NCBI GenBank assembly: GCA_014804385.1
Contig: JAAUZW010000015.1
Location: 8,904-18,497 of the forward strand
Origin: Lachnospiraceae bacterium
GTDB lineage: Bacteria > Bacillota > Clostridia > Lachnospirales > Lachnospiraceae
DNA: 9,594 bases
Reading direction: 5' to 3'
Position numbers and translations under genes: made by a program
Notes under the pieces: generated by a model
The model's database searches: none
Told to the model about the DNA's origin: nothing
What the model saw: the letters and a program-made list of their open reading frames with translations, nothing else
Shown: positions 1 through 5,771 of the stretch, piece after piece
Position numbering within the stretch: position 1 is the first letter of the stretch
Layout of the letters: each line of letters opens with the position of its first letter

Positions 1-74
1 GGACCTTTAGCTCAGTTGGTTAGAGCAACCGGCTCATAACCGGTCGGTCCTGGGTTCGAGTCCCCGAAGGTCCA
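1..74 (+). tRNA. tRNA-Met (anticodon CAT)
   Basis: The cloverleaf folds completely: the acceptor GGACCTT (1-7) pairs with AAGGTCC (67-73), discriminator A is at 74, and the D-arm GCTC/GAGC is intact. The anticodon stem ACCGG (28-32) pairs with CCGGT (40-44) around a loop with anticodon CAT at 35-37. The T-loop TTCGAGT is at 55-61. The body resembles elongator tRNA-Met; an Ile2 tRNA with modified CAU is the alternative and cannot be excluded by eye. It is not an initiator, because position 1 pairs normally. The 3' CCA is not encoded. One oddity is a T51/C65 mismatch inside the T-stem. It sits at the very edge of the window and may be the last gene of a longer tRNA array. Confidence 0.95.
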
Positions 75-77
75 TCA

Positions 78-101
78 AAGAATCCGAAAGGGTTCTTCTT
101 T
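78..101 (+). terminator. Probable terminator or processing hairpin after tRNA-Met
   Basis: AAGAATCC (78-85) pairs with GGGTTCTT (90-97) over eight base pairs, including one T-G wobble, closed by a GAAA tetraloop. The downstream tract is only CTTT. It lies four bases after the tRNA and before a new promoter, which fits a transcript end. The weak T-run makes RNase processing an alternative role. Confidence 0.5.
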
Positions 102-131
102 ACGAGAAAATTCCGTAGGAATTTACTCCGT
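102..131 (+). other. Inverted repeat between tRNA-Met and the next promoter
   Basis: AAATTCC (108-114) and GGAATTT (118-124) form a perfect 7-bp stem with a GTA loop. It extends past an A-A mismatch with GAG (104-106)/CTC (126-128) and, around a bulge, AC/GT. It ends exactly where the -35 box begins. It may help end the tRNA-Met transcript or simply insulate the downstream promoter; the sequence alone does not decide. Confidence 0.4.
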
Positions 132-160
132 TGACAGAAGCTTGCTTCTGGATATATAAT
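131..160 (+). promoter_or_regulatory. Strong sigma-A promoter for tRNA-Asp and tRNA-Leu
   Basis: The -35 box TTGACA (131-136) and the -10 box TATAAT (155-160) both match consensus exactly, separated by 18 bp. Transcription would begin near 167, about 13 bases before tRNA-Asp, a leader length usual for a stable-RNA unit. The spacer and the end of the -35 box contain a perfect palindrome, CAGAAGC-TT-GCTTCTG (135-150). Confidence 0.88.
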
Positions 161-180
161 GTAAAAGCTGAAGCGGCTCA

Positions 181-254
181 GGCCCGGTGGCTCAGTTGGT
201 TAGAGCGCCGCCCTGTCACGGCGGAGGTCGTGGGTTCGAGTCCCATCCGGGTCG
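181..254 (+). tRNA. tRNA-Asp (anticodon GTC)
   Basis: The acceptor GGCCCGG (181-187) pairs with CCGGGTC (247-253) with one G-T pair. The discriminator is G at 254, the expected identity base for tRNA-Asp. The anticodon stem CCGCC/GGCGG holds GTC at 215-217, and the T-arm GTGGG-TTCGAGT-CCCAT is intact. CCA is not encoded. It is the first gene behind the consensus promoter at 131-160. Confidence 0.97.
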
Positions 255-278
255 TTTTAAAACAATCATCATTTGCTT

Positions 279-364
279 GCCGGCGTGGCGGAACTGGCAG
301 ACGCACAGGACTTAAAATCCTGCGAGGCTAACCCCTCGTACCGGTTCGATTCCGGTCGCCGGCA
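279..364 (+). tRNA. tRNA-Leu (anticodon TAA)
   Basis: This is a class II tRNA with a long variable arm. The acceptor GCCGGCG (279-285) pairs with CGCCGGC (357-363) and the discriminator is A at 364. The anticodon stem CAGGA (306-310) pairs with TCCTG (318-322) around TAA at 313-315, so it reads UUA codons. The variable-arm hairpin GAGG...CCTC and the T-arm CCGG-TTCGATT-CCGG are clear. CCA is not encoded. It shares the promoter with tRNA-Asp, 24 bases upstream. Confidence 0.97.
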
Positions 365-376
365 TTACATTTTAGG

Positions 377-415
377 TGGCTCAATCTCTTGTAATACTGG
401 GATTGAGTCATTTTT
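377..415 (+). terminator. Intrinsic terminator of the tRNA-Asp/Leu unit
   Basis: TGGCTCAATC (377-386) pairs with GATTGAGTCA (401-410) over ten base pairs with one G-T wobble and a 14-base loop, directly followed by TTTTT (411-415). It begins 12 bases after tRNA-Leu, the right place to end that transcript. Confidence 0.88.
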
Positions 416-476
416 CGTGTATAAGCAGAGAAGGAAGTTTCACGAATATATAGAACTCTAAAGGAGAGAAAATACC

Positions 477-1139
477 GTGACGATAAAAAAGAAAGCAGTT
501 ATTTTCGATATGGATGGGGTTATTTTTGACAGCGAACGGCTGATTCTCGATTGTTGGGAGAAAGTGGCGGAAAAGTATCATTTTGCGAATATCAGAGAGG
601 TCTGCATCGACTGTATCGGGACGAACAAGGTAAAAACAAGAGAAATCGTATGCGCCTATTATGGAGCATCTTTTCCGTATGATGAATATAGTAAAGAAGT
701 TTCAGGGCTGTTCAGGGAATATATTCAAACGAAGGGTCTGCCGGTTAAAAAAGGTGTCAGGGAGCTTTTGGAATATCTGCAGGCGGAGGGAATTCCCATC
801 GGACTTGCCTCGTCAACCAGATTGGCCGTTGTGGAGGAAGAATTGAAGCAGGCAGGATTATATGATTATTTTCAGGTCGTTATGGGTGGCGACCAGTTGA
901 AAAGGAGCAAGCCGGAACCGGATATTTATCTGTTGACCTGTGAAAAGATGGGTATCTTGCCAGATTGCGCATATGCGATCGAGGATTCCTATAATGGTAT
1001 CCGTTCCGCTTACCGTGCCGGCATGATGCCGATCATGGTGCCGGATATTCTGCAGGCAGACGACGAAATGAAGGAAAAAAGTATTACCGTATTGCAGGAT
1101 CTGCTTCAGGTGAAGGAATATTTTCGTGCTTACCTCTAA
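477..1139 (+). CDS. HAD-superfamily hydrolase, beta-phosphoglucomutase-like phosphatase
   Basis: This is a 220-residue cytoplasmic phosphotransferase of HAD subfamily IA. Motif I, DMDGVIFDS, is at residues 11-19, with nucleophile Asp11 and acid/base Asp13. An alpha-helical cap of about residues 20-85 follows. Motif II, ASS, is at 111-113; motif III is SKPEPD at 144-149 with Lys145; motif IV is IEDSYNGI at 168-175 with Glu169/Asp170 for magnesium. All catalytic residues are present and the length is normal for sugar-phosphate phosphatases or beta-phosphoglucomutases. The substrate cannot be deduced. The GTG start follows AAAGGAGAG (460-468). No convincing promoter of its own is visible in 416-476, so it may use a weak promoter or read-through from the tRNA unit. 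Its stop codon doubles as the -35 element of the flagellar promoter downstream, but a functional link to motility is not shown. Confidence 0.9.
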   Translation: MTIKKKAVIFDMDGVIFDSERLILDCWEKVAEKYHFANIREVCIDCIGTNKVKTREIVCAYYGASFPYDEYSKEVSGLFREYIQTKGLPVKKGVRELLEYLQAEGIPIGLASSTRLAVVEEELKQAGLYDYFQVVMGGDQLKRSKPEPDIYLLTCEKMGILPDCAYAIEDSYNGIRSAYRAGMMPIMVPDILQADDEMKEKSITVLQDLLQVKEYFRAYL

Positions 1140-1163
1140 AGTCTGGACAAAAATATCCGATAC
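1137..1163 (+). promoter_or_regulatory. Sigma-28 (sigma-D/FliA) type promoter for the flgM operon
   Basis: TAAA (1137-1140) is followed after exactly 15 bases by TCCGATAC (1156-1163), matching the flagellar consensus TAAA-N15-GCCGATAA at the -35 box and at the CCGATA core of the -10 box. The -35 overlaps the stop codon of the HAD gene. It lies 43 bases before flgM, a late-class gene normally read by sigma-28. A poorer sigma-A pair (TGGACA 1144-1149, TATAGT 1165-1170, 15-bp spacer) overlaps it and may be coincidental. Confidence 0.8.
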
Positions 1164-1180
1164 CTATAGTGTAGGATATT
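1152..1180 (+). repeat. Inverted repeat overlapping the flgM promoter -10 and start region
   Basis: AATATCC (1152-1158) and GGATATT (1174-1180) are perfect inverted arms. An inner TAC (1161-1163)/GTA (1171-1173) pair lengthens the structure around a GA bulge. The left arm covers part of the CCGATA box and the right arm falls about where transcription would begin. It could be an operator or just a weak hairpin at the 5' end of the message. Confidence 0.45.
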
Positions 1181-1205
1181 GAGATAGAGGAAGGAGGAGT
1201 CACAT

Positions 1206-1487
1206 ATGCGTATAGAAGCTTATACTCAGGTACAGCAGGTCTACGGTGCGAAGAAGAGCGCTAAGACACAGAATACTGCTAAGAATGCGACTTCTGATAA
1301 AATTCAGATCTCCAGCATCGGTAAGGATATTCAGATTGCGAAAAATGCGGTTGCGGCTGCCGATGATATCAGGAGTGAATTGACTGCACCCATCAAGGCA
1401 GGCATTGCGAACGGTTCCTATCAGGTGAGCGGTGAGAGCTTTGCCGAGAAACTGATGAAGCAGTATGAGGAGATTAGCAGTTTGTAA
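1206..1487 (+). CDS. flgM: Anti-sigma-28 factor FlgM
   Basis: This is a 93-residue negative regulator that binds sigma-28 (sigma-D) and blocks late flagellar transcription until the hook-basal body is complete. The N-terminal half is polar, Lys/Thr/Asn-rich and probably disordered, as in the family. The stretch DKIQISSIGKDIQ (31-43) matches the usual short motif before the sigma-binding helices. The C-terminal half (about 50-88) carries the family signature IRSELTAPIKAGIANGSYQV followed by SFAEKLM. An optimal ribosome site AAGGAGG (1191-1197) sits 8 bases before the ATG. It is the first gene of the operon and lies behind a sigma-28 promoter, giving negative feedback on its own synthesis. Whether this organism removes FlgM by secretion or proteolysis cannot be read here. 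Confidence 0.93.
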   Translation: MRIEAYTQVQQVYGAKKSAKTQNTAKNATSDKIQISSIGKDIQIAKNAVAAADDIRSELTAPIKAGIANGSYQVSGESFAEKLMKQYEEISSL

Positions 1488-1495
1488 TAAGACAC

Positions 1496-1524
1496 TTGGT
1501 AAATTCGTTTTACGGATTTATCAA
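1496..1524 (+). other. Hairpin between flgM and flgN, touching the flgN ribosome site
   Basis: TTGGTAAATTCG (1496-1507) pairs with CGGATTTATCAA (1513-1524) over 12 base pairs with two G-T wobbles and a TTTTA loop. The stem ends at the first base of the flgN Shine-Dalgarno region. There is no T-run after it, so it is not an intrinsic terminator. It may protect a processed 5' end or tune flgN translation. Confidence 0.55.
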
Positions 1525-1532
1525 AGAAGGTG
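1524..1532 (+). promoter_or_regulatory. flgN ribosome binding site that decides the start
   Basis: AAGAAGGTG matches the ideal AAGGAGGTG at eight of nine positions and ends 9 bases before the GTG at 1542. The upstream in-frame GTG at 1530 lies inside this site and so cannot be the start it serves. Confidence 0.75.
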
Positions 1533-1541
1533 GGTTTTGAC

Positions 1542-2060
1542 GTGGCAAGTTTAATGGAGACCTTGATAGAGGTTTTGGAAAAAGAAAATCTGGAGTACAA
1601 GAATCTGTTAGAGCTGTCCATGAAAAAAACACCTGCCATTGTGTCTGACAACATTAAGGCTTTAGCGGAAATCACGGATGAAGAGCAAATCATAGTAAGC
1701 AGGATCAATCATTTGGATCGTCAGAGAAACGAAGCTGTTGATGATATTGCGAACGTACTTAACAAGGATGTTACAAAGCTGAAAATTGTAGATTTGATCA
1801 AGATGCTGGAGGCCAGACCACAGGAACAGACAAAACTGGCATCGGTATTTGATGAGCTGAAAAGAAATGTCCAGGCGGTAAAACGGATCAATGAGCAGAA
1901 CAGAGAGTTGATCGAGAGTGCACTGGAGATGGTACAGTTCAACATGCAGATCATGCAGTCCATGAATAAGGCGCCGGAGACGGCAAATTATAACAGGGGC
2001 GCCTGCAATACCGGTGATGTGATCGGGACGGCTCACAAGACTTTTGATGCCAAACAATAA
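1542..2060 (+). CDS. flgN: Flagellar junction-protein chaperone FlgN
   Basis: This is a 172-residue, almost wholly helical cytoplasmic protein of the FlgN family. FlgN chaperones bind the C-terminal helices of FlgK and FlgL and deliver them to the flagellar export gate. The N-terminal sequence METLIEVLEKENLEYKNLLEL (from residue 5) fits the family, with heptad-like helices continuing to about residue 145 and ending at ELIESALEMVQFNMQIM. The last 25 residues look unstructured, also usual. The start chosen is GTG 1542, because the Shine-Dalgarno region covers the GTG at 1530. It lies between flgM and the flgK genes it should serve, 54 bases after flgM and 19 before flgK. Identity rests on context plus helical pattern, since FlgN sequences diverge strongly. 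Confidence 0.88.
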   Translation: MASLMETLIEVLEKENLEYKNLLELSMKKTPAIVSDNIKALAEITDEEQIIVSRINHLDRQRNEAVDDIANVLNKDVTKLKIVDLIKMLEARPQEQTKLASVFDELKRNVQAVKRINEQNRELIESALEMVQFNMQIMQSMNKAPETANYNRGACNTGDVIGTAHKTFDAKQ

Positions 2061-2079
2061 TTGTTGAGGACGGTAGAAT

Positions 2080-3759
2080 ATGTCATTAATGTCAAGCCTT
2101 TATATAGGCGTATCAGGATTACAAACATCAAATAATGCGCTGAATACTACAGCGCATAACATGTCTAACTTAGACACCCAAGGATATACCAGACAGCAGG
2201 TGGCGCAGGGTACGCGGAATTATCTTACGCAGGCCAGGTATGCTGACAAGAACTGGATCCAGACAGGTCTGGGTGTCAATTATACCCGAACAAGACAGGA
2301 AAGAGATTTAATATTAGACAGAAACTATCGGCGCGAAGCAGGGCGGACTGCTTTTTATGATGTTTCTTCCGTGTCGATAGAGGAGATAGAATATATTCTG
2401 GGAGAGTCCAACGAGGGACATGAGTTTTCCAAGGCTCTGTATGACGAGGAGAATGGAGATGGACTCTGGCATGCGGTACAGGAGCTGGCTAAGGATCCTA
2501 CCTCGTCTGTCAATCAGGATCTGTTCGTGACGAAAGCCTACGAATTTATCACGAAGGCAAGAGCAGTGTACAACAGTCTTTGTGATTATCAGGACAATAT
2601 GAATAAAACGGTAAAGATTGATGTGGAGAACATCAATGCATACGCGCAGGAGATTGAGACTCTGAACCGGGCGATCATGAGAGTGGAGGGCGGCCCGGAG
2701 CATGCCAACGACTTGCGGGATCGCAGAAACTATCTTTTGGATGAGCTGGCTAAGCTCGGCAGCATCACCTATTCGGAGAGTCCTGACGGTTATGTAAGCG
2801 TTCGGTTTGAGCAGGTGGATCTGGTGAAGGGCGGCCTGGTCAATGAGATGTGTCTCTACACGGATCCTAAGACCGGTTTTTATACGCCCTATTGGAAGAT
2901 GCTCGCCAGATATGATAAGTTTGATGAGAACGGCAATCCGATCGTTTCCGAGGAAAACATAGAGGGGGCCAAGGTCTTTGATCTGACCCAGAAGATATCT
3001 TCCGTGTACAATACAGATATCGGTTCCCTGAAGAGTACTTTATTTGCAAGGGGTGACCACAGGGCCACCTACGACGAGATCAACGATGTCAATACGGATG
3101 GTGAGTATGAGGAAGGTTGGTATAACATCCATATTTCACAGTCCCTTGTTATGAATACGCAGGCTGAGTTCGATCAGTTGATACATCACATTGTCACGAA
3201 GATTAACGACATTTTAGCAGAAGCGGCCGACAGGGCAACGGCGTTAAATCCGGACTCTAACTACTTGAGAGATGAGGATGGAAATCCCTACCAGCTGTTT
3301 AAACTCATGGTGGATGAACAGACAGGGAAGCCGGAGACGGGCTGGACGGTAAGGAATATCCTGATCAACACGGAGCTGCGGCAGAACCCTTCCTTATTAA
3401 CCTTCAGACTGGATGAGCATTCTGAGGATAATGAGACCATGGAGGCTCTGAAAAAGGCTTTTGAGGAAGCAATCTATACTTTAAATCCCAATGTGACAAC
3501 ACCTGTCTGCTTCAAGGATTACTATAAGAATCTGGTAGCGCAGCTGGCCAATAATGGGGCGGTATTCCGGGCGGTTCAGGAGAATCAGACAGTGGCAACG
3601 GACGCATTGAAGTATGCGAGGGAGCAGATTGTGGGTGTGTCCTCCGATGAGGAGCTGACCAACATGATCATGTATCAGAACGCCTACAATGCATCCAGTC
3701 GGTACATTAATGTGATCAGTGAAATGTTGGATCATCTTTTATCGACACTGGGACGCTGA
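2080..3759 (+). CDS. flgK: Flagellar hook-associated protein 1, FlgK (first paralog)
   Basis: This is a 559-residue secreted protein of the hook-filament junction, exported through the flagellar type III apparatus and without a Sec signal. The N-terminal D0/D1 region has the rod-hook family signature: LYIGVSGL (7-14), then ALNTTAHNMSNLDTQGYTRQ (20-39). The FlgK motif ANDLRDRRNYLLDELAKLG is at 209-227, and the GSLKSTLFARGD equivalent of the GGxLxGLxxxRD motif is at 315-326. The C-terminal helical domain has GVSSDEELTNMIMYQNAYNA (519-538), ending at SEMLDHLLSTLGR. ATG 2080 follows TGAGGA (2065-2070); the ATG at 2089 would be too far from it. The gene is followed after 32 bases by a second flgK. 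It is the more divergent of the two from textbook FlgK, so a specialised or extra junction subunit is possible. Confidence 0.9.
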   Translation: MSLMSSLYIGVSGLQTSNNALNTTAHNMSNLDTQGYTRQQVAQGTRNYLTQARYADKNWIQTGLGVNYTRTRQERDLILDRNYRREAGRTAFYDVSSVSIEEIEYILGESNEGHEFSKALYDEENGDGLWHAVQELAKDPTSSVNQDLFVTKAYEFITKARAVYNSLCDYQDNMNKTVKIDVENINAYAQEIETLNRAIMRVEGGPEHANDLRDRRNYLLDELAKLGSITYSESPDGYVSVRFEQVDLVKGGLVNEMCLYTDPKTGFYTPYWKMLARYDKFDENGNPIVSEENIEGAKVFDLTQKISSVYNTDIGSLKSTLFARGDHRATYDEINDVNTDGEYEEGWYNIHISQSLVMNTQAEFDQLIHHIVTKINDILAEAADRATALNPDSNYLRDEDGNPYQLFKLMVDEQTGKPETGWTVRNILINTELRQNPSLLTFRLDEHSEDNETMEALKKAFEEAIYTLNPNVTTPVCFKDYYKNLVAQLANNGAVFRAVQENQTVATDALKYAREQIVGVSSDEELTNMIMYQNAYNASSRYINVISEMLDHLLSTLGR

Positions 3760-3791
3760 TTTTTGAATGAAGATAAAAAGAGGGAAAACTT

Positions 3792-5678
3792 ATGGCATCA
3801 ACTTTTTTTGGACTGACAATTGCATCATCGGGACTCCGGGCAGCCAACGCCGCTTTGAACACCACCGGCAATAATATCAGCAATGTCAATACTGTCGGTT
3901 ACAGCAGGCAGGAAGTGAATACAGAGGCGGCTAATGCGTTGCGTGTGTTTGCCACCTACGGCTGTGCGGGCGCGGGTGTGGAGACTTTATCCATCGAGCG
4001 GGTGAGAGATCAGTTCTATGACTTTAAATACTGGTCGAATGAGACGAAGCTGGGAGAGTATGACGCCAAGCTGTACTACTGCAATATGATACAGGAATAC
4101 CTGAAGGATGACAATAAGACCGGTTTTAAAACGCTCTTTAATAATATCGGAGCGGCCTTACAGGAGATCACCAAGAATGCCAGCAGCACTGATACAAAAG
4201 CAGAATTTTTGGGTGCGGCTAAGGCGCTGACCGATTATTTCAATAATATGTATGGAGATCTCAGAGATCTGCAGTCGGATGTGAACGATGAGATCAAGAT
4301 CCGTGCGGATCAGATCAACTCTATCGCGCAGGATCTGGCGACGGTCAACAAACAGATCAATACCATCGAAATGACGGGAACCAGGGCCAATGAGCTGCGG
4401 GATAAGAGAGACAGTCTGATCGACGAACTTTCTGCGATTGTGGATGTACAGACGCAGGAGCTGCCTATTCTGGATACGGAGGGAAATCAGACGGCTGCTC
4501 ACAGATATATGGTAAAGATCGCCGGCGGACAGACGTTGGTGGATATGGACGATTATAGGACGTTGATCTGTGTGGCCCGTTCGAAAGAGGAGAAGGTGAA
4601 CCAGTCGGATGTGGACGGCCTCTATGATCTCAAGTGGAGCAACGGAGTGGATTTCAGCCTTTACAATGCTTCCATGGGTGGAGAATTGCGTGGCCTGATC
4701 GAGATGCGTGACGGTAATAACGGCGAGTACTTTAAGGGGACGGCTACCAACGTGGCATTTCATAAGAACTTCTCCACAGTGACCATAAAGACAACGGAAT
4801 CTCATTTACAGAGCATCACCAAGTGTAACCTTTCCGATACCGGCGGTGTGATCAATATCGGGAATCAGCTTTACTATTACACGAACTGGTCTTATAACGG
4901 TAACGGCGAGTACACTTTTACTATTGACAATAAGGCGAGCGATGAACCCCTGACTCCGGCGAAGACCTGGACGGAGGTTTCCATCGGCGGAGAGCTTAAC
5001 TATCAGGGCGTTCCCTATTATCTGAAACAGATGAATGAGTGGGTGCGCGAATTTGCAAAGAAGGTAAATGATATTTTCAAGGAGGGGCTCACCGCGGAAG
5101 ATCCGCCGCAAAAAGCGGATATCCTTTTTACCGCAGATTATGTGAGACAATCCGGACAGTATACACAGGCGCAGTTGGATGTTTCCGCAACGAATGGGGA
5201 AAATACAGGATACTACAATTTGACAGCAGGCAATGTGACGCTTTTGGATGCGGTGGTCAAGGATCCGAGACTTCTGGGTACCAGAAAAGATATTGACAAG
5301 GATGAATTTCCTGATCAGACTGAGGGACCTGATGTGGATGAGATCGAAGGTCAGGAGCAGTGCGATCAGGTGTGGGCGGTGATTTCCATGCTGAGTGACG
5401 TCAACCAGTTCAGCTTCCGCGGAAGAGATGCGGGTGGTTTCCTGGAGTGTGTGCTTTCCGATGCGACGCTGAATGCCAGCAATGCGGAGAACTTCTACAA
5501 CACATACTTCAGTCTTGAGACTAATATTGACAACCAGAGAACCTCCATTTCCGGCGTGGATGAGGATGAAGAGGCCATGAATCTGGTGAAATACGAGAAT
5601 TCCTACACATTGGCATCCAAGATGATTCAGGTGCTGACAGAAGTGTATGACAGATTGATTTTACAGACTGGCGTATAG
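3792..5678 (+). CDS. flgK: Flagellar hook-associated protein 1, FlgK (second paralog)
   Basis: This is a 628-residue junction protein, closer to canonical FlgK than its upstream neighbour. It begins MASTFFGLTIASSGLRAAN, with ALNTTGNNISNVNTVGYSRQ at 21-40. The motif ANELRDKRDSLIDELSAI is at 199-216 and GGELRGLIEMRD at 297-308. It ends with ISGVDEDEEAMNLVKYENSY (586-605) and IQVLTEVYDRLILQTGV. Between the GGELRG motif and the helix starting near VPYYLKQM (407) lies an extra beta-rich block of roughly 95 residues, probably a surface-exposed domain. The site AAGAGGG (3778-3784) is 7 bases before ATG. The two FlgK proteins share terminal and ANxLRDxR motifs but differ widely in the middle, so this is an old duplication and not a recent copy. 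Confidence 0.93.
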   Translation: MASTFFGLTIASSGLRAANAALNTTGNNISNVNTVGYSRQEVNTEAANALRVFATYGCAGAGVETLSIERVRDQFYDFKYWSNETKLGEYDAKLYYCNMIQEYLKDDNKTGFKTLFNNIGAALQEITKNASSTDTKAEFLGAAKALTDYFNNMYGDLRDLQSDVNDEIKIRADQINSIAQDLATVNKQINTIEMTGTRANELRDKRDSLIDELSAIVDVQTQELPILDTEGNQTAAHRYMVKIAGGQTLVDMDDYRTLICVARSKEEKVNQSDVDGLYDLKWSNGVDFSLYNASMGGELRGLIEMRDGNNGEYFKGTATNVAFHKNFSTVTIKTTESHLQSITKCNLSDTGGVINIGNQLYYYTNWSYNGNGEYTFTIDNKASDEPLTPAKTWTEVSIGGELNYQGVPYYLKQMNEWVREFAKKVNDIFKEGLTAEDPPQKADILFTADYVRQSGQYTQAQLDVSATNGENTGYYNLTAGNVTLLDAVVKDPRLLGTRKDIDKDEFPDQTEGPDVDEIEGQEQCDQVWAVISMLSDVNQFSFRGRDAGGFLECVLSDATLNASNAENFYNTYFSLETNIDNQRTSISGVDEDEEAMNLVKYENSYTLASKMIQVLTEVYDRLILQTGV

Positions 5679-5755
5679 CATGGAGCTTTGCTCAATCCAG
5701 GAAAGCATCGAAGATGCGATTTTGCGAATGGCATGGCGGTGATTAATATTAGGAA

Positions 5756-5762
5756 AAGAGGG
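5756..5762 (+). promoter_or_regulatory. flgL ribosome binding site that decides the start
   Basis: AAGAGGG ends 9 bases before ATG 5772 and sets the flgL start there. The reading frame stays open upstream to a TTG at 5688, but that has no ribosome site, and the extra 28 residues do not resemble a FlgL N-terminus. Confidence 0.75.
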
Positions 5763-5771
5763 ATACTGACT

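Noticed and set aside
131..461. Two small plus-strand open frames of 66 and 62 codons
   Set aside because: They run straight through tRNA-Asp and tRNA-Leu and their promoter and terminator; they are chance translations of RNA genes.
416..476. Possible promoter for the HAD gene (TATAAG near 420, TATAGA near 449)
   Set aside because: No acceptable -35 box at 16-18 bases from either, so no promoter is called.
1530..1541. An upstream GTG start for flgN
   Set aside because: This GTG is part of the Shine-Dalgarno region that serves the GTG at 1542.
4158..4805. A 215-codon minus-strand open frame within the second flgK
   Set aside because: It is antisense to a well-supported gene, its composition (Ile, Leu, His, Arg) is that of a shadow frame, and it has no family signature.
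5680..5742. A 20-codon ATG frame in the flgK-flgL gap
   Set aside because: It has no Shine-Dalgarno sequence before its ATG and no resemblance to a known peptide; the gap looks like an ordinary spacer with the flgL ribosome site at its end.
5688..5771. A 28-residue N-terminal extension of FlgL from a TTG
   Set aside because: The extension lacks a ribosome site, while ATG 5772 has one at good spacing and gives a typical FlgL N-terminus, MRMTNK.
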